Positions 27,481-28,120 of a stretch of DNA of 28,120 nucleotides are shown one piece after another (positions within the stretch are counted from its first letter, which is position 1; each line of letters opens with the position of its first letter). Location of the stretch: assembly GCA_003427395.1 (NCBI GenBank), contig BFEA01000029.1:281076-309195 (forward strand). Direction: 5' to 3'. Source of the DNA: Chara braunii (Eukaryota > Streptophyta > Charophyceae > Charales > Characeae). The notes under the pieces were generated by a model. That model had not been told where the DNA came from and searched no databases. It saw only the letters and a program-made list of their open reading frames with translations. Position numbers and translations under genes: made by a program.

Positions 27481-27880
27481 AAGAAAAGGAAAACAAAAAA
27501 AATGAATCACATGCAGAGAGCGACAGGACCTACCTGAGTTAGTGACCCACAACTGCTGAGACACAGTCCTGAATTCGAATCCAAAGATTCCAAACCACAT
27601 ATTCGTGTCCCACTCATGTAGATCAGCAAGTTCGAATTCAGGACCGTGTTTCGGCACGCCGATCTTTGGGGCCACTGTGTGTGCAAGGGTGGGGTGGCCA
27701 AACGTGCCCCTCCCTTCTAAAAATTCAGGACTGTACATTCGAATTCAGGACTGTGTTTGGAGTGCCTGCAGGACTCTTAGGGGTACAATATGGCCCCGAT
27801 TTTTTTTCCACTTGCAGTTCGAATATTAGAAGGGAGGGGCACGTTTGGCCACTCCACCCTGTCCTTCCGTTTTTTTTACT
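27467..27880 (+). mobile_element. Dispersed SINE-like repeat, copy D
   Basis: This is the partner of 23024-23380. The head is ctgcacgtattcctaa; the A-box-like TGAGTTAGTGAC lies at 27535-27546 and the B-box-like GAATTCGAATCC at 27571-27582. The tail has ggggtac, gaggggcacgtttggccac and ccaccctgtccttcc, then a T run at 27870-27877. It contains an extra inverted piece at 27687-27720. Confidence 0.55.
27687..27859. repeat. 34-bp inverted repeat
   Basis: Arm 27687-27720 is the reverse complement of arm 27826-27859 with one mismatch; the loop is 105 bases. The arms carry the tail block of the copy C/D family, so the left arm is probably a reversed fragment of another copy. Confidence 0.85.
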
Positions 27881-27886
27881 GACCCC

Positions 27887-28016
27887 CAGTGTTGCACACC
27901 CCGACCGTTGGCGACCCTTGACTGGTCGGCTGCTGACCTGCCGACCAGTCGGCTGGTCGGCACCTACTGGTCGGGGTCGTCCGCCCCCCGCACAAAAAAA
28001 AAAAAAAGGGTCCAGA
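27887..28016 (+). mobile_element. Possible left end of a hAT-type element
   Basis: CAGTGTTGCACACC at 27887 resembles common hAT terminal repeats (from memory). It is followed by an 11-bp inverted pair GACTGGTCGGC / GCCGACCAGTC (27920-27930, 27940-27950), GC-rich DNA and an A run, a layout similar to the element at 8191-8377. The other end would be outside the window, so this is tentative. Confidence 0.25.
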
Positions 28017-28120
28017 ACCCCTAACAACCCCACGAACACCCGCATACCAGCCCCAAATACCCCCATACACCCCCCCCAACACCCACAAACCGCCCCCCAA
28101 CACCCTCATACCCCCCCCCA
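28017..28120. repeat. C-rich low-complexity tail of the window
   Basis: Runs of C broken by short A/T groups (cccccaacaccc-type) fill the end. It is not the CCCTAAA telomere repeat. No gene is present. Confidence 0.7.

Noticed and set aside
28017-28120. Telomere at the right edge
   Set aside because: C runs here lack the CCCTAAA period and are irregular low-complexity DNA.

Overview
The window is nuclear DNA of a repeat-rich green plant lineage, most likely a charophyte alga of the Chara type. This is an inference from four things: a Ty3-type gag whose sequence resembles a family I associate with Chara braunii; an initiator-Met-tRNA primer site of the plant kind; short CCCTAAA (plant telomere-type) stretches; and exons bounded by GT-AG. 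No prokaryotic operon, rRNA gene, functional tRNA gene or CRISPR array is visible. Single Ns are scattered through the sequence, so some breaks may be assembly errors.

Layout. Positions 1-2240 (minus strand) hold the 5' part of an LTR retrotransposon: gag, broken by a stop; a 13-14 bp minisatellite full of TGACGTGGCA motifs; an AT-rich leader; and a primer-binding site at 2226-2237. The 5' LTR begins at 2241 and contains a chain of short hairpins at 3095-3353. Positions 3930-7735 are mostly non-coding, with gag-like debris around 4765-5712 and an inverted-motif cluster at 6192-6515. At 8191-8377 lies a 187-bp non-autonomous hAT-type element with an 8-bp target-site duplication. A conserved RanBPM-like (CTLH/GID complex) exon sits on the minus strand at 10312-10423, and is the best evidence for a host gene. 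Positions 11063-12710 carry a tRNA-related repeat with a (GA)n end, a 31-bp minisatellite, an 86-bp duplication and a second dispersed repeat.

Positions about 13124-21137 are one long LINE on the minus strand: a 5' region with a 97-bp duplication, ORF1 (CCHC knuckle, then a 472-codon open stretch), ORF2 (APE-type endonuclease, reverse transcriptase, zf-RVT) and a duplicated 3' region with poly(A). ORF2 is dead: frameshifts (one from a 16-bp tandem duplication), a stop and loss of the motif A aspartate. Beyond the LINE are a pyrimidine-rich block, two families of short dispersed repeats (copies at 23024-23380 and 27467-27880, and at 11063-11490 and 26996-27480), a candidate 48-bp exon at 24602-24649, unidentified open stretches, and at the right edge what may be the end of another hAT-type element followed by C-rich low-complexity DNA.

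The window is therefore almost entirely transposable elements nested in or between introns of at least one host gene. Its features are not a cooperating gene set. The retroelements are each self-contained, and the short elements would rely on proteins coded elsewhere.
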